Positions 22,101 to 37,100 are shown, counted from the first letter of the stretch. The stretch: DNA of 64,000 nucleotides from Dromaius novaehollandiae (GCF_036370855.1 NC_088098.1:199377773-199441772); one strand, 5' to 3'. Notes: generated by a model from the letters alone, not told the origin. Numbers and translations are program-made.

Positions 22101-25100
22101 CCGTGGGCTGTTGCTGCGGCTGAACCTGGAGGGACGTGCGAGGGTGCCACACGGGTGGTTCGGGGAAGCTTGCCAGGAGCCCCGTTGTTCACCATGGTGG
22201 TTACTGCAGGACCTGCTGAGCGCCCTGACGACGTTCTTGGTGCTGGCCGCGATACTAATTTGGCAATAGCAGGACTGTGGGCTTTCCTCTTCGTTGCGTG
22301 TCGCTCTGCTGATGACACTACAGGGCTGATAAGGCCATTGATCTATCCTGAAGTTTGCTGTTGAGGCAGTCACCACTTTGATGCTAAGCAGAGAGGTGCT
22401 GAAGCTTTGTCCGTAGTACAGTTTCTCATAACGTTCTCCTTGTACTGGTAAGAAAGGGAGGAAAGAGGGTTTGAAAGGGGGCTTGCTGGACTAACGCTCT
22501 TTGGGATAGATCTCCTGCTTTTGGATGGAAAGCTGAATCCAATTTCATTGTTACGAGGTTTCACAGTTGAGGGAAAAGGCAATTGCACAGCAGTTGCATC
22601 TAGATTTTTGTAAAGTACCTGATCTAACACTGCACAGCAGTTTGATTGAGATGTTAGTTAAGATTCTGGAGCTCAACGAAGGCAAAGCCTAACTCGGGGT
22701 TGCTTTTACACCGGCAGCTCCCAGCCTTCCGAAAATAATTCTGTTTCATAACTGCAGCACCACTGTAATCAGTGATAGAGCATCACCTGAAGGTGGGCTG
22801 AGGCTCTTGATTTTTATCCTTTTTTTTAAAAAAAAGAAAGCTAAGGCTTAAATGTAGGATGACATGCAGATGTGTGAAAGCAAACTATTGAGAATCTAAC
22901 AGAGCATTTATTTTGTAAGAGCCTGACCTCTCCTCTTTTTTCTGCAGTACCACTGAGGACCAGTGCCCAGCGCCTGAGAGGCTTGCTGGCGTTTGCAGTG
23001 GGGATGAGGGATGTGTTCTTAGCAGAAGAACTGCTCTTTATGTACGGAAGGCTCTGTAGTCATTCCCTATCTATTCAGCTTTTATAAAGAAAGTCGAAGC
23101 ATACTTACACTACACCAGAAAAATGTGTTTATACCTATGGTGCGAATGGCTTTTCTGTTTGGGTGGTCTGTGCCAACACGTTCCTTCCAACTGCATCAGT
23201 CCGTATTCCAAAATAACGTTAGGAAGATGCTGACTGCTGAGGATCCAATCTGGTGTTTACTGTAATATGGATAACCTCAGATGTCCAGGTTTTTCTCTCT
23301 TGTTTTTTTTCCCAGTCCTCATTTTTGACTGTGTGGTATTATGGGAGTTTTCTATTTTTGACTTTACAGACTCTGTTTTCCCCACAAGTTTAATGTGTCT
23401 GCTCTTTTCAAAAGCGTGATTTTTCACTGTGGCTTTCACTGTAGACAGCTTGTGGAGAATCATCATAATTATTTGTGATCTGTAGAAGTAAGAGAGAGAG
23501 AAGGGAAGAAAAGACCACATTTCCCATCCTTCTTCCTTGAGCGGAAGAAACACAGGCAATGATCTTAACAAAAGCCTTAGGAAAACACAGGATTTCTGTA
23601 AACCTGCACAGGATTTAAATCTTCTAATGTATACTTCTTGGCTTTGCTGCAGTTTTGTCATCAAGTACTTCGCCTTGGTTTTCTGTCATCTTTGTTTGGT
23701 GTAGTGATAGCAAGTGAGAGCAGGATATGGTAAGTAATGACAAATTAGTGTTAGTTTTTTTTCTTCTTTTTATAAACTGGTTGACATAAAAGGTGTGTAT
23801 TGCAGTGCTTTCTTGTTAGTTGCCCAGGCTTACAGATAAGTTTACTGCTCATGAAACTATTTGTACTAGTCTGCCAGAGTGTTTCTAGTCTTGTATTTTC
23901 AGACTTTCTTTCCCTTATGTGAATAATCTTTCTTTGAGTGCATGGTCCCATTGGACTCGAGTAGCAGATGCTGCTGCTGATGTTCTGTTTCTGTAGCCGG
24001 ATGATGTTCACAGTGGAAGGCAGATAATTTTATTTATAATACTGTCTGAGCTAGGAGCTCTATTTTTATGGGCTAATATCTTGCTATGCTAAAAACAAAA
24101 AGCTTATCGTTGTTCTGGAGAAGTTCTTATAGCTACCTGTAAGATGAAAGAGAGCGGATGGGTGTCAGGCAATACAGACAGTAAAGGAGTCTGATTGGCA
24201 GTAGCTTCAACACACCGAAAGCCTGATCCTTACCAGGCTTCTAAAAATCCCCCTCCAGGTGAATGGGGAAGAAGAGTTTGGAGGAGACAATTAGAAATCA
24301 GTGAGGCTGTCTGCAGGGATTTGGGGGAAGCGCCTTTGGAGCACAGCCCGGGGCACGCGGCAAACCCCCTTGTCCGAGCGGATGCTGTGGCGCCGCTCCC
24401 AGCGCCGTCCCGCTCGCCGGAGCCTGCCTTCTCGTGGTGCGATGTTTGCAAGCAGAACTTGTGCACGCTGGTTTTTCCTTTAAAGCCTTAAAGTAACTGG
24501 GATTTAAAATACTTCTAGTGTACTGGTAACTGATTTTTGAATACTGTAAAGGCAGGAGACTGTGAACTTCAAGCTCCCTCTGGTGGTTATACAGTACAGC
24601 CTAAAGCTTAGCAGTAGCAGTTGTCCATTCAGGATGGCTTTGAGAGTCTAAATAAGTTGATAATGTGTAGTTATTGTGATTTTTAAAATTAATACAGGGA
24701 TATGATGTGCTTTATGCCTTTCTAGGGTGCCAAAGTCTTCTATAGTCAGACTTCAGAAAAGTAGAAAGTAAGAGTTGAAATAATAAAGTTAGAGCGCCCT
24801 TTTCTAGATATTGTAAGTGTAAGGTGGTATTTCCAATCAAGCGACTTTTATTCTACCATTTTTGCAGTGGTGCCCTGCTTTGCTGCTGATGTCCCTAAAA
24901 GTGTTCTGCCCTTACACGTGTTCCAGAGCACTGAAAAGAGGTGTGAGCTCTGCTAGTGCAAAATCGGGCCAACGTCGGGTAGCCCTGGATTTCGTATTCT
25001 TGCTCTAAGAATATAAATATAAGTGACCCCAGCCTTGCAAAATGTTATTCTTTGTCACTTATACCCTAGGGGTTCCTTCTAACGTTGCTGTATTTTGTGA

Positions 25101-28100
25101 GGTGTCGCAAGGTTGCTGAATAATCTGCAAGTTTGGTATTGCTGAAGGGGCAACATCACTCGTCTCCTTTTCTTCTCCCTCCTTCCACTGCATCTGGCAC
25201 TTCTCTGACTTCTTGATGCTTATTAAAGTGACAGAAGATGGTTCACTCACTCCCTCCCGTTTTTTTCGGTGGGCTGGTTGTTGCGAGGGATAGTGCAAGG
25301 AGGTGACGAGCATGCAGGTGAGAGGGGGAAAGGGTCTGGGACCTCTTCTTTTGGTGGCAGTGAGTTATTGAAGCAAATCACTCATCTCAGATGCTTCATT
25401 CTTAGCTCTCACTAAAATTCCTTGACCAAAGTTGTGTAGTCCATGAGACTTCAGAGTATTTCCATGATATCGTGCAGCAACAAGAGGCCATAGATCAAAT
25501 GTGCTTTAAATTGTAGCTGATGCTGAAAAAAGCAGCCGGTGCTACCAGCCATTACATCCTGTGCTGTGCTGGCACAAGCTCCGTTGCTGGCTTACGGTGA
25601 AGCTGGCTGGGGGATTGATCCAGATGCAAAATAACCTGCCTTTGGTGGGATGTCTTTCAGTGATTGGTTCCCAGATCTGGTTCCCTGTGAGGTTGCAAAG
25701 GGAACAAGCAGGGACTGCTTTTCTTGTTGTGGTTTCCTTTTTGCAATAGATGCAAAAATTAGTAAAAAGAAATTAAATGCATGTCAAGATGTAGCTGTGT
25801 CGTTTGTCCCTGAAATTGGGCAGAGGGCATCTTCCAAGGTTCATGTGCGTTTTTGATGCCTTGCTCTAAATATTCTTCTGGGACTCGGCGCAGCTGCATT
25901 TGTTGCAGTGACTGTAGTTGGAGCCCGGGCAGGTAAGTGCTGTAATTCGAACCGCAAAAGCTGTGCGTCGCTGGGAGCAGCTCCTCATCCTGGAGACGGT
26001 AGAATTAAGGTTTGATCAGAGAAGCACCCTGTACCCTTCTTCTATGAGGCGTCTTTTTTACAAGTTTAAATTTGCTTAAAAACTTAATGAAAGCTTGGAT
26101 TTTCTGGATTTCAGAGGTTTGAGTTGGAGATGGACTGACCTTGGTCTCGGAGCTGGTCGGCTTGGGCTCCTCAGCACGCATTAAAAGGCAGTGTCCGGGG
26201 AGGTCCTGCCCCCCTTCCTTGGGTACAGCCCAAGGGAAGAAGGCTTGCGAAGGGACAGAGTATTTACCCTGCGTCCAGAAGAGTAGGGACTTTCTTGTGG
26301 CCTCCTTCCTCCATTTCTTTCGTTTGTGCTCCCCTCTCAGGTATTCATTGTATCTGTGCTGGGCAAGTCATGAGAGTCAGCAATGTGCTGTGCAAGAAAG
26401 CTGTTTATTAGGACCCACTTGATCAAATGGTAGCAATCTGCTTTTCTTCGCTTCGTTTAATCACATTACTGAGGAAATGATTGAGGAGCATCAGTTTGGT
26501 AGCTCATATTAGAATCTTTTGTATTCTGTGTTTTGCCAAGGATGAAAGAATTAAATCAGATTTAATATACATATTTTATTTGCTGGAAAATATTTCTCAA
26601 GTTAAAAACCTTGCTCTTTGTGCTAAGGTCTTGATGCTTTTATTCCAAGAGCAACAGATACGAAACAAAAGAGATGTGGAGGGTATATTCTCCTCCGATT
26701 GCCAGGTAGGGCACAGATAGGGCTCAGATCTGCAGTTTACAAATTAAGCTTAAGTTTAATAACATACTGTGTAACCTAGAACTGGCTTTATAGTTTCTGT
26801 GCAAACCATCTCGCTGTCAATGTGGCCTTAATCCTTCTACACTCGTGCGCTCCTTTCTGTAAGCGATATCAGTTCGGTTTGCCCTGCCCTGTCGTGCTGG
26901 TTCCCTCCAGGAGTATTTTGTGCTCTGCACTTGTTCGGCTAAATCCAAAACAGCAGAAACTGGGAAATACTAGTGGTGAAGCTGAGCTTCGCCTCGCTCT
27001 GAGAGTTTCACTTCGGCGTTAAACACTAGAGGGTAGTGTGTTACTGCCAATACTTTATTTCTAAACATATGCAGCTTCATGATTTGTTTTTAACCCCTTG
27101 GGTTTATCATATAAATAACTCTTCAAACAAACGTAGAGAAGTAAGGAAAAAATTAGTGCTGTATTTCTGTGCCTGTGAGCAGGGCTAGTAACATCTAGAG
27201 GTGTGCAGTGATATTTTTGGTATAGAAAAAGGATCGGGCTGAATTTAGATCTCATTTTTAATCGTTCTTCAGAAGTGTCATTAGGAATGCAATAATTAAC
27301 AAGTAATTCACTGTCTGCCTGATGTGTGAATAGTCACGTTTAGGTGCACCCGGCGTAAATGCGCAGTGGTGTGTAAGCTGAGGCTGTGGCTGGGAAGTAG
27401 CAGGCAGTCTTGGCACAAGATACTTGGTTTAGGTACTTAACAAGCCAGATATTTGTAAGATCATGACGTTGCTCAGAGATATTTGCAATTGGGATGTACT
27501 TTAACTGATTTTTAGTATTTAAATAACGTTATTTTGGCTCTTTTCCCTCAGGCACCACCTTCCATGGTCAATAATGAACAACGGCAACACGCTGAGCACA
27601 TATTCTTATCATTTAGGAAATCAAAATCGCCATTTGCTGTTTGCAAACATATTTTGGGTAAGTTTTAATAAATGAATGTGTTAAATATGTACCTGTTTTA
27701 TAACTAAGACAGTGCTGTTCTTCTGCGATTGGGAATATGAACATTAGTCTTGATTTCGGTGAGGAGTGGGCTTTGTTTGTGTTTTTTGTTTTTTCTATAT
27801 TTCATGTTTTACGTATTTGTTTCAGTGTGATATTTTTGACCCTGTTAGTTACTCAATTTGGCTATAAGTCATAGAATAACTGAGTTTGAAAAGAGTCTCA
27901 GGAGGTCTCTAGTCTGCCTTCCGCTCAAAGCATGGTCAACACCAAATGCAGACCATGCTCCTCAAGGCTTTGTTCAGTCGGGTCTTTAAAACTGGAAAAC
28001 TTGAAAACTCTTTTTTTGGGTTGGCTAGCTCTCTTAATTAAAAGGTAGTTGAAATGTCTGTTGTTTTTAAGAACTGAAAGTTAATTTACAAGCAAACTGA

Positions 28101-31100
28101 AATGTTTTTAAAATGTAAACAAAATTCAGATTTTGTATTAGTAAAACAATACGTTTGTGTTTTTAAACAATACCTTAAATAAATGCATTTTAAAGTTATA
28201 CTTGTGCAACAGCTTTCAACTGGCACTTCTGTTGAAAGAGGCAGTCCCACCTTCCTCATCCCCTCCTTGGCCCTGTTCATATATTGCCTCTTGGGTGGCC
28301 CCGTGCTAAACTGAATAACATAGTGGTAAGTCAACAGGCTAGGTTTAACCAGATCAGAGAGCAGTTTCAGATTCACTTTGCAAATGCTCGTACCTGAATG
28401 TGGGAGGGCGGGAAGGCATGGCACAGGGGGAGCAGGGAGCTGGGAGAGGGCAAGGCTGCTCCTTTTGGCATTAATGCTTGCTTAAACTCTAGGTGAAATG
28501 ACAGCTTAAATGTTTGCAGAGCTGCTAGACTGCTTTAGCAGAGGTGTGCGATAGTAGAGGGTGAAGGCTACTGCTGCCCTTTGGTTTTGTTTCTGTCACC
28601 TTCGAAGTTAGTAAGGTGCAGCTTGTTCATGTGGCTAAATCCCTACGCTGATCTAGTAGGTTCAGCTTTCCTCTGTTACGTGCTTATGGCAATGCTGTCT
28701 CATCTGTGGAGTGTAGGACTGCCTGTAGTTTGAGAGCTGGATGCATCCCATGAAATCAGCTGACAATACAATTTTGTATGCCTTTGCCAGACTTTGCACT
28801 GACACTGAACTTCTCCATGGTGAGAATCTATTTCGGGCTGAAAGTCTCAGTTGTGTCAGTCAGGGGCCCAACTGCTTCAAAGAGTGAAGGTAGAGACATT
28901 TCTGCCTGCTTGGTAGAAGCCATAGAATATTGACTCAAAGTTTTGTGGGACTGTAGCTGCATTGAAGGGAAAGAGGTAGGTAGGTGTCACCCTGTTATCA
29001 GAAATTTCTTGGGTGATCTCTATGGAAACACTTCAAATTTGGTCATGCTACAAGGTTTTAAAAAAAAAAAAGTCTCAGTTTTTGCAGACCTTACAGAGAC
29101 TTGCTAGCATTTGGCAGATGAATGATCTGAAAATTCCAGCTGCACTAAGCATGTAAGAGTGTTGCTTGGCACCTCTGTACTGCCCAGATGTGAGTGTTGG
29201 GGGCCGTGAAAGGGAAACCTCAGAGAAAAGCTGACTCAGAAATCTGGTGAGGAAAACCTTGGAATTTAGGGAAAAGAACACCACCCCCAGAAAGCTGAAA
29301 AGCAGTTTCCGTATGAGAGAGTTTGCTAGAATGAAAAGAGAAATGTTAGTGTAATGTTTAAAATATGATCATTGCTGTAGTTCTTTAACAGTTATTTCAA
29401 AATTTACTGGATCAGAGAAGTACAATTTGTGGATATTGTTTATTGTTATGTTAATATTGCAAGCCTCAATACTGTGGTGTTAAATTATACTGCAATATAT
29501 ATATACATATATATATAGGAGAATGTGGTTGACTTCTTTCATCCCACCCAACTTGCCAACCAAAATTTTTCTCTACAAATGAGTTTCTTCTTCTTTTAGT
29601 ATATTACATTAGTTCTTCTTTTGATCCTTGAAGGCTGTAACCACCTCTTTAGTTTTAGAGGTCATCAAAACTGGTGCTTTTTATTTTCACTTTGATTCTT
29701 ACAGAACTGTGAATAGGCAAAATAATGTATTTAAGTGATTTTGCTTGTACAATAGTTCCATTTCTCTTAAGTGGTATATTTGTCACTACTCAGAAGTAAA
29801 TAATGGACATTTATTAAAAAAATACCTAGCAGTATTACTTGTGCTAAGGGATACAGCATTGCATCTTGTTCTTGAAGCAGTGAATACAATTTAGGCTTAA
29901 TAATGGAACTATCACTGCAGTCGTCTGTCTTTTTCTTCTGAAATACTGCTGGCTGGGAAGAATATGATCCTATTTTTAACACCTTTCAAATGTCTAGAAA
30001 TATTGCGTCTTTAAACTGCCCATGTGCTATCACCGTTGAGAAACAAGCATGCCTTGACATGGGGCAGGATTTTCCTTGCAGCGGCTTCTCCATTAAGTGG
30101 TCGAAATGCCGAGGCCTGGAACTAAGAGCCTTTTTCTGAAGTTTTGTGCTTCTTGAGTTGGTATTCATAGGATCAGGAGGGGAAAAACAGCTGATTTATC
30201 CCTGAGGGGTGAGAAGGCAGAGGCAGTGATTATGAAATGAAGGAACTAGAGGAGTGAAACAAGCTGTGATAAAGAAGAAATGAAATGTACTGAAGGGATA
30301 TGCACAGGTAAAGAGGTGTAAGACCCAGAGGATTAGGGTAGATGGGCTTGGCTTAAAAGAGAAAAACTGAAAATGTGTCCAAGATAGGAACTGGAATGAA
30401 GGGAGAGAGAGAGATAAAAAAGGTGGTATTCATGGAAAGAAGAGCGTATGAGCCACACAGGGAGAAAACCAGGTATGAAGAGTAAAAGGAAAAGAGGAGC
30501 AACCAGTATAATACAGTTTCTTTAGAAACCTGGAATTGAACCCACAAAGCATGGGCTCTACACTCCTGTGCTGTAAGCTTATAGCTGTTGAATGTAGTGG
30601 CAAAACTCCTTGTCTTCCTTTAGTGACTTCATATAGAGGATCATGGTGCTCCTACTAGTTATAAGCTTACGCTAAGTGCTGGACATCTGGGCTGTTATTG
30701 ATTGCAGTTCTAGATCTGTGGTACTTGATGCAAAGAAGAAACTCCATCCCACTTTTTTAAATAGTATTCTCTGTTTGTGTGAGCTTTGTACAATTTGCAA
30801 AGCCAGAGACACAGAAGTTAGAAAATGCCAGAATTAAGATTCCCAGGGAGGAATAATTTGGCTCATTTTTATGTATATGTTAGGCATGCACATTAGTTTT
30901 TAATTTAGTGGTTACTTTTTCTGAATTGTTTTTAAAGGTGGCTTATTTTGATTTAAGCATGTCTACCTGTGTAGTGTTTAGAGTTTGGAGCCTTCTTAAT
31001 AAAATTGCTTTAAAACATTTTAGCAAATTGGCTGCTATCTTGAATATAGAACTTGTGTATAAAGGGAATGAGTATTATAAACTTGTGTGTATGAAATCAG

Positions 31101-34100
31101 GGGAAGAAGGTCTTTTTTGTAGTCACTCGAAGTGCATCATCCCATGATGGAGGCTTCCTTGCACAAACCCAGTTTTTCTAGTCCTGGCAGATCATTCACC
31201 ATAGCTCAAACTCCACTTCTTGTTCTGGAATATTGTTTTTCCTTTTTCATATTTTATGCCTTTGCCACACTGTGGCTACACCTCTTCTAATTGCTCCTTC
31301 TAGGTTTTCTACAGGGGACAAAATGTTTTGAAACTGACTACTGAGACGCTACCTGCTGTTTCTAAGTTAAAATTTTAAAAAGCAACAGATCCAGAACTAT
31401 TTCTCTGTAGCCTCTTGTTGTGATACCAATTAAGTTCAACTTCTGGAGTTTTTCTTTAAGTTATACTTTGTAGTCACCCAAACCACCACCTTTTACCATA
31501 ACATGCTTTCTTAGCCCATCTGTATATAAAGCAGTCGGGCGTTTGAATAATGAGGGTTAATAGTTTCTACTCTTTAAGAAGTTATATTTTGATTAGCTCA
31601 ATAAAAAGCAGGGAAGCTTGAGCTTAATATAGACAATCTTAAATACACTGGTCTGTAAAACTTATGCTTTGATAGCTTAAAAGAAAGTCATCTTTAGCAA
31701 TGAAGAGCAAGCTTTTCATTGCTATCCATAAAATGCTTATAATTTTATGCATTGTTTGTTGCAAAGGCAAGCACTCAAATGGCAGAGGAGCCCTCACTTC
31801 TGCCATACCCTGCAATTTAATCATATCTTAATGTATTGCCATTAAAATCTTTGTGTTCGTTATTTTATTTTGTTCCACAGCCATGTCTCTTACCATTCTT
31901 ACTCTTGATCTTTGGCCCAGTCTCCATGTGCAGCCAACTTTTCTTCCCCCGAATCTCTGACCCAAATGAAATAATATTGGACAATTTGATAATTGAGTTA
32001 CTGATTTCCCTCCTCCCCTGTGCAATATAAATTCTTTGTCTATTTTCATAGTAACAAAATAATCTTAAAATTTCATTAATTTTTTTTCTTAGAGATACAT
32101 ACAAGTTAAATATATGCATGTCTTCTGATACTCAAATTGCCTGTGTTTTTCCCAACAGAAACTAGTAAAGTGGACTATGTCCTTTTTCAAGCTGCTACAG
32201 CGATAATGGAAGCAGTTGTACGAGAATGGATTCTGTTGGAAAAAACTAGCATCGAGTCACTGCGAACATTCCTTCTAACATATGTCTTACAAAGGCCTAA
32301 GTAAGTATAGAAAAAATAACTCTTAGACATGTAAGATTCTGCATAGGATCTTGTTTTTCCTTTTGTTTCCAAGTGTTGTGGTGGAAGACTGTTTCAGCAC
32401 TAATGCATCTTCCAGTTTTTTAAAGCTTAGTTGACTTCTGTCACTTTGTCAGCTTTCCGTTAAGCATTCACAGAAAATGTTTGAAAAAAATTTGCATTTT
32501 AAGTTTTGGTGGCTATTGATGTTCAAAATTACTTGCAAATGTATTTTTGCAATGTTGTTTACAGCCTGCAAAAGTATGTTCGGGAGCAGATTCTATTAGC
32601 AGTAGCGGTAATAGTGAAACGGGGATCATTAGACAAATCAATCGACTGCAAAAGCATTTTCCATGAAGTCAGCCAGTTGATCAGCAGCGGTAACCCCACT
32701 GTGGTAAGTAGCTTTTTTCAAAATTTAAGCAGGCTATATCAGTAACATGAATTACGTAGTTAGTAACCGTAAGATCTTGTATACTTTTCTTATCCAAAAA
32801 TTAAAATTAGTAATCAAGTTGATATTCAAACAATCATCTGCTAAGACTGTTTAGACTTTTGAATGAGAATGACTTGAGACTAGCAATAGTGAGTAAAGTC
32901 CTTTAGTACATAGCTATACTAAATTTCTTAGATAATAGGTTTGTCTGAATCATCACTCAACAAGCGCAGAGTAATCTTTGGTTCCGCTTTGACTGCCACT
33001 AATGTGGTGGTGGTGGGGGGTTGTTTCTCTGGGTTTCTTTAACAAACCAGCCTGATCCAAAATGGATTTTCCCTTGGCTGGCGGTGGTTCCCTGCACTCT
33101 CTGTTCCCCTCCCATCTGTCCGGCGCTGCACCCTCCCGTGGCTCAGCTGTCGGAATCGGCTGCAGAGCGAGAGGCGTAGACCTTGGCCGTTCCCCGCGAG
33201 GCGGGTGGGTGGCGAGGAAGGGATGCGAGGAAGTAAAAAGTGGAATGGAAACACAAAACTTACTCTAGATTTAATGTCATACTGGGGGTAAGTGTTACCT
33301 TCCTTACTGAGCTCAAAGTGGAAACAAGGTGTCCAATATCTATCTATGCATTTAGTGGAATTCCATTTGCTATGCCAGGAGATAAGTTTAGAATAGGTCA
33401 TAATAGAGGCATGTAACTAGAGATTAAAGAGGTGATTTTTCTCCTACCAAATGCAAATCTAAGATTATGTAGATTCCATACTGAAATTTTTAGCTGAAGC
33501 TTTATTCAGACAAAACAACCTCTGAGGGAACAGACTGTTAACGTTGCTGAACGTTTAGAACAACATTTATACTAGATGTGAGCTGCAAATGTTTAACTCT
33601 GAAAATTCAACTAAAGAAGTGCACTAGAAGTAATGCAGTTCATGTCATGGTCCTAAAAATAGTATGTCACCTCTGAGTACAAGTGATATCTCTTCAGGGA
33701 ATGGAAGTTTCAGTTATGTTTCTAAATCTTAAATTCACTGTTGCTTAGCTTAATGAAAAAATTTCAGCCTGTGCATGTGCACAATTTGGATAGAAATAGG
33801 TATTTGCTTAAAAGAACAATGCTTAGCTCATGGTTTGGGGTTTTTTTTGTTTATTTGTTTTTTTTTCCCACAGGGAACGTAGCCTTGTGTTTTTAAAATG
33901 GAATTATGACTAAAGTTTTCAAGTTTTGTGTGTACCCATGTGTGTGCTTATGTAGTTTATGTGATCTTTCTGTAAAGATACAAAAGTGGAGTAAAAAATA
34001 CGCATGTCAACGGAGAAGTCATCACTAAATTAACTCTTGCACAGTCCTACTTCTACAGATATATTCTGTGCATGCATTAATGCACAAACATGCTACACTG

Positions 34101-37100
34101 AACACAGTATATAACTGGTTAAAGCTACCAGCTGTACATATCACGCCAGACTCGTTTCAGAGCAGAACTGCATCAGGGACTGCCTGTATCTAGGGGAAGC
34201 AGCAATCTTTCTATCTCCCTTTCCCTAAGCTCTGCTCACTGCCCTCATACAGAGACAAGTTTTGGCTCAGCTTCTCTCCTTTTATCCACTTCTCTCCACA
34301 AACATTAATCTTGCTGCGTAGTTTTGCCGAAGTAATTGTGCTCAAGTTATAGGAAGGGTATTAAACCTGTCTTGAGCACGTAATGATATTTTCTATTCCG
34401 GTATGCTAATACTACTTGCTGTCATAAAAAGATGTGATGCTGTTTGAACATCTTTTCTATATGGCGCATTATACATTTGTAAGTCTTAAACAGGCTAGTA
34501 TAAACACATGCCCCCATGCACCTGTGAGGCTTTATATTGTAAAATAGTTTTGTTCATAAAAATATTTTTGTAATCTTCTGAGACTTTCTTGTGAGAGAAA
34601 CTCTAGTGCTGGCACTGTTTCATGTGACCCGGGACTCGGCATCTTTAATACAGAAACATAAGCAACACCAAAATTCTGAGGGTGGTGGGTGGGTGAGTGT
34701 GGGTGTGTGTGGGTGTGTGTGTATGTGTGGGTGTGTGTACAGTACCTGCGACAGCTGAGCCAGCGGAGCGTGGAGCCTATGCTGAGAGTTCTGTAGGGCA
34801 TGGTACGAGGCTAGTGAAATTGTACTGCTTTCCAGACCAAGATGATCTGAGAGGGCAGTGCCGTGCAGTGTCATGGGGATGTACCATCGCAGGCATTTCT
34901 GTGCTTCGCTCCACTGGAGACGTACTTATTTTAGTCATTTACAAAAACAGGCTTCCACCCAAGTCAGGAGGAGGATAGGATATGGGTGTTGGGAGAGATC
35001 AGCAGAGGTTTCCCAGCCCTCTGTATGTGCCTCCCTGACTCTTTTTCACTGTCTTTATCACACCTTTTCCATGATGCACCACGCACGCTTGCCTCCTGAA
35101 ATGGCAGAGTATAATGCTGGATTCCGTCGCACCTTTTTGACTTCCAATTCTCTAGCTAGTCTCCTGGTCCCTCTCTGTGTCCTGCCCTAACTGCTGCTCC
35201 GTAATGTTTCCCTCTGGTCTGCTGCCCACCCATCTGTATCCTCCTGCCTGCGGTTCAGTCCAGCAGCTTTGGAAGTACCACATGGAGTCAGCAGCAGGTC
35301 ACTTTATGTTTAAAAAAGTTTAAAGTTTTCAAACATGACTTTTAGCCATTGATAATGGCTTTGTACAAGTGTTAGGTTGAGTCAGGCTTATGGGGTAACA
35401 AAGAAAAAGTGGGGGGAAAAAACATTGAAAAAGATGTGTTTTGCCCCTGCAGCAGAGGAAAGACAACACTTTTTGGTCTGTTCAGAGAGAGAACATACAA
35501 ACGGGGAATTCCGTGTAAAGAAAAGAGCTAGCTGAAGCTGAAATAATTAAGCTGAAGGCTCAATTATTTAATTTACCTAAGTTTCTAATTGAGATTGTCC
35601 TTTTAAAAAAGTAAGCTGGTCTCTTGCCTACTTCTTGCTTTTGCTTTCTCATCTGTGCTGGCTCTGAAGCGACCTGGCCCTTGTTTATCTTATAAGAATG
35701 AAGTAAATACTTAATCTTTTCCACTCCCTGCCACACTTCTCCTAATTCCTGTCAGACATCTGCACTAGCTTTTTGTTTGCTAGATATTTGTGCTCCATAA
35801 AATCTATGGGACTTGGATAACATGCTGTCAGGGTCAAGTCCTGAAGTTAAATGTAATCAGGAGAACAGCAAATGTAGATGGTACTACGTGTTTTGGATCT
35901 GTGTCCTTCTGTATAGTTCCATATGTTTAATATCTTAATTTCTGGCATGTAAGTTAAGAATTTCTTTAGCAATGGATTTGAGGGTGGAACTTGAAGATAT
36001 GTTGAATAATGTTGTGACAAACTTGACATGGGGGCAAGACTGATGGATTAACTGTGGAGAATGCAAATACCTAAGGGGACAGAGGTTGGATAGAAGAGAA
36101 GGAGAGGGATATAGATGAAAGGGAGAAAGTGGGGCAGGAGATGAAAAATTTGGCTTTAGCATTGAGTAATCTCTTAATAGTGGAAAACAGAGTACACATT
36201 CAGGAAATAACAGGGCACTAAAGAGAAGTAACGCTATTCAGCATGGAAAGGGGTTGGGAAGGGTGCATGGTTAGACCCAGGCTTCAAACCTGGAATGCTG
36301 GCTCCTGCTTCTGTTCCTCCGAGGTGCTGAGCTTTATGCGCCTCATGGAGGAGACCACTGTCTGATAAGGGTACACTGAGTATATAGGGCATGGATACTT
36401 GTTAATTTATAAACAAGTTTAGGTAGCAGTACTATGGGAGGTCGTGGATTAGCTATGGAGTTCCTGTTTTTGTTTTTCCTGGCTCTTGTAACATCCATGC
36501 AAGCCATCCTTCTGTTCATGAAGCAGAGGCTGTAAGCTCCCCAATAGCAATTTCAGCATCTTTTTTCAAAATCTGTGTCTCTGGGGGACAGAGCTTCTGG
36601 CAATAGACACAGTAACATGGGCCAATTGTAGAACGTTAGGTATGTTTTCCACCACTGATCTCAAGATTTTGGAGAATTGTGTGGGCCAAGTTCTTCTCAA
36701 CTATAAATACCTTCAATTTCTTGGCCTTTTCTTTTTTGTGTTAGAATGCTCTGCTTTTGTATAACTGAAGGATTTCTGTATTTCTTCATTCCTGCCAGAA
36801 GGACAGGAATCCTGGCAGTTAAAGTAACCACTTCCCAGGAGGAGGAACTTGTCTGCATGTGAACAGAATCAGGTGGAACAGTTGTTTAAACCTGCTCTGG
36901 GATATGGATTATGCCTGGATTTCTTCCAGGATGGAGATAGCCAGAGACAAAAGGGGTCCAACTGTTGTAGACCTGACACAAGATGGTGAGGCAATGGAAG
37001 CTGTTTTTTTAAGATCTAGTATGCATGTTGTAGAGTGTATTGTAGCATAAAGCTCTGTATATGGTGTCTAACTAATTGTCTACATGCAAAAAGACCTGTC

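Larger units (their letters stand above)
4196..27551 (+). other. XPO4: XPO4 intron 1 (23.4 kb, GT-AG, phase 0)
   Basis: Donor GTGAGG, acceptor CCCTCAG. The first 500 bp are still CpG island and strongly C-rich on the + strand. The rest is AT-rich with two CR1 pieces (8105-8405 and 10937-10993), several microsatellites and homopolymers, a 130-bp inverted repeat (18657-18786) and small CpG-rich patches near 15.1-15.3, 20.15-20.3, 22.1-22.3 and 24.3-24.4 kb. I found no nested gene. Confidence 0.9.
27658..32158 (+). other. XPO4: XPO4 intron 2 (4.5 kb, GT-AG, phase 1)
   Basis: Donor GTAAGTT, acceptor CCCAACAG. It contains an antisense CR1 tail near its 5' end and an (AT)n tract near 29.5 kb. A short inverted repeat around TAAGCTTA lies at 30573-30586 and 30657-30670. 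No exon-like sequence of another gene was recognised. Confidence 0.92.

Noticed and set aside
28086..28424. 112-codon minus-strand open frame in intron 2
   Set aside because: No similarity to any protein I know and no splice or promoter context; taken as chance.
34532..34874. Minus-strand frames rich in His-Thr-Pro
   Set aside because: They are translations of the GT-rich microsatellite at 34681-34740.
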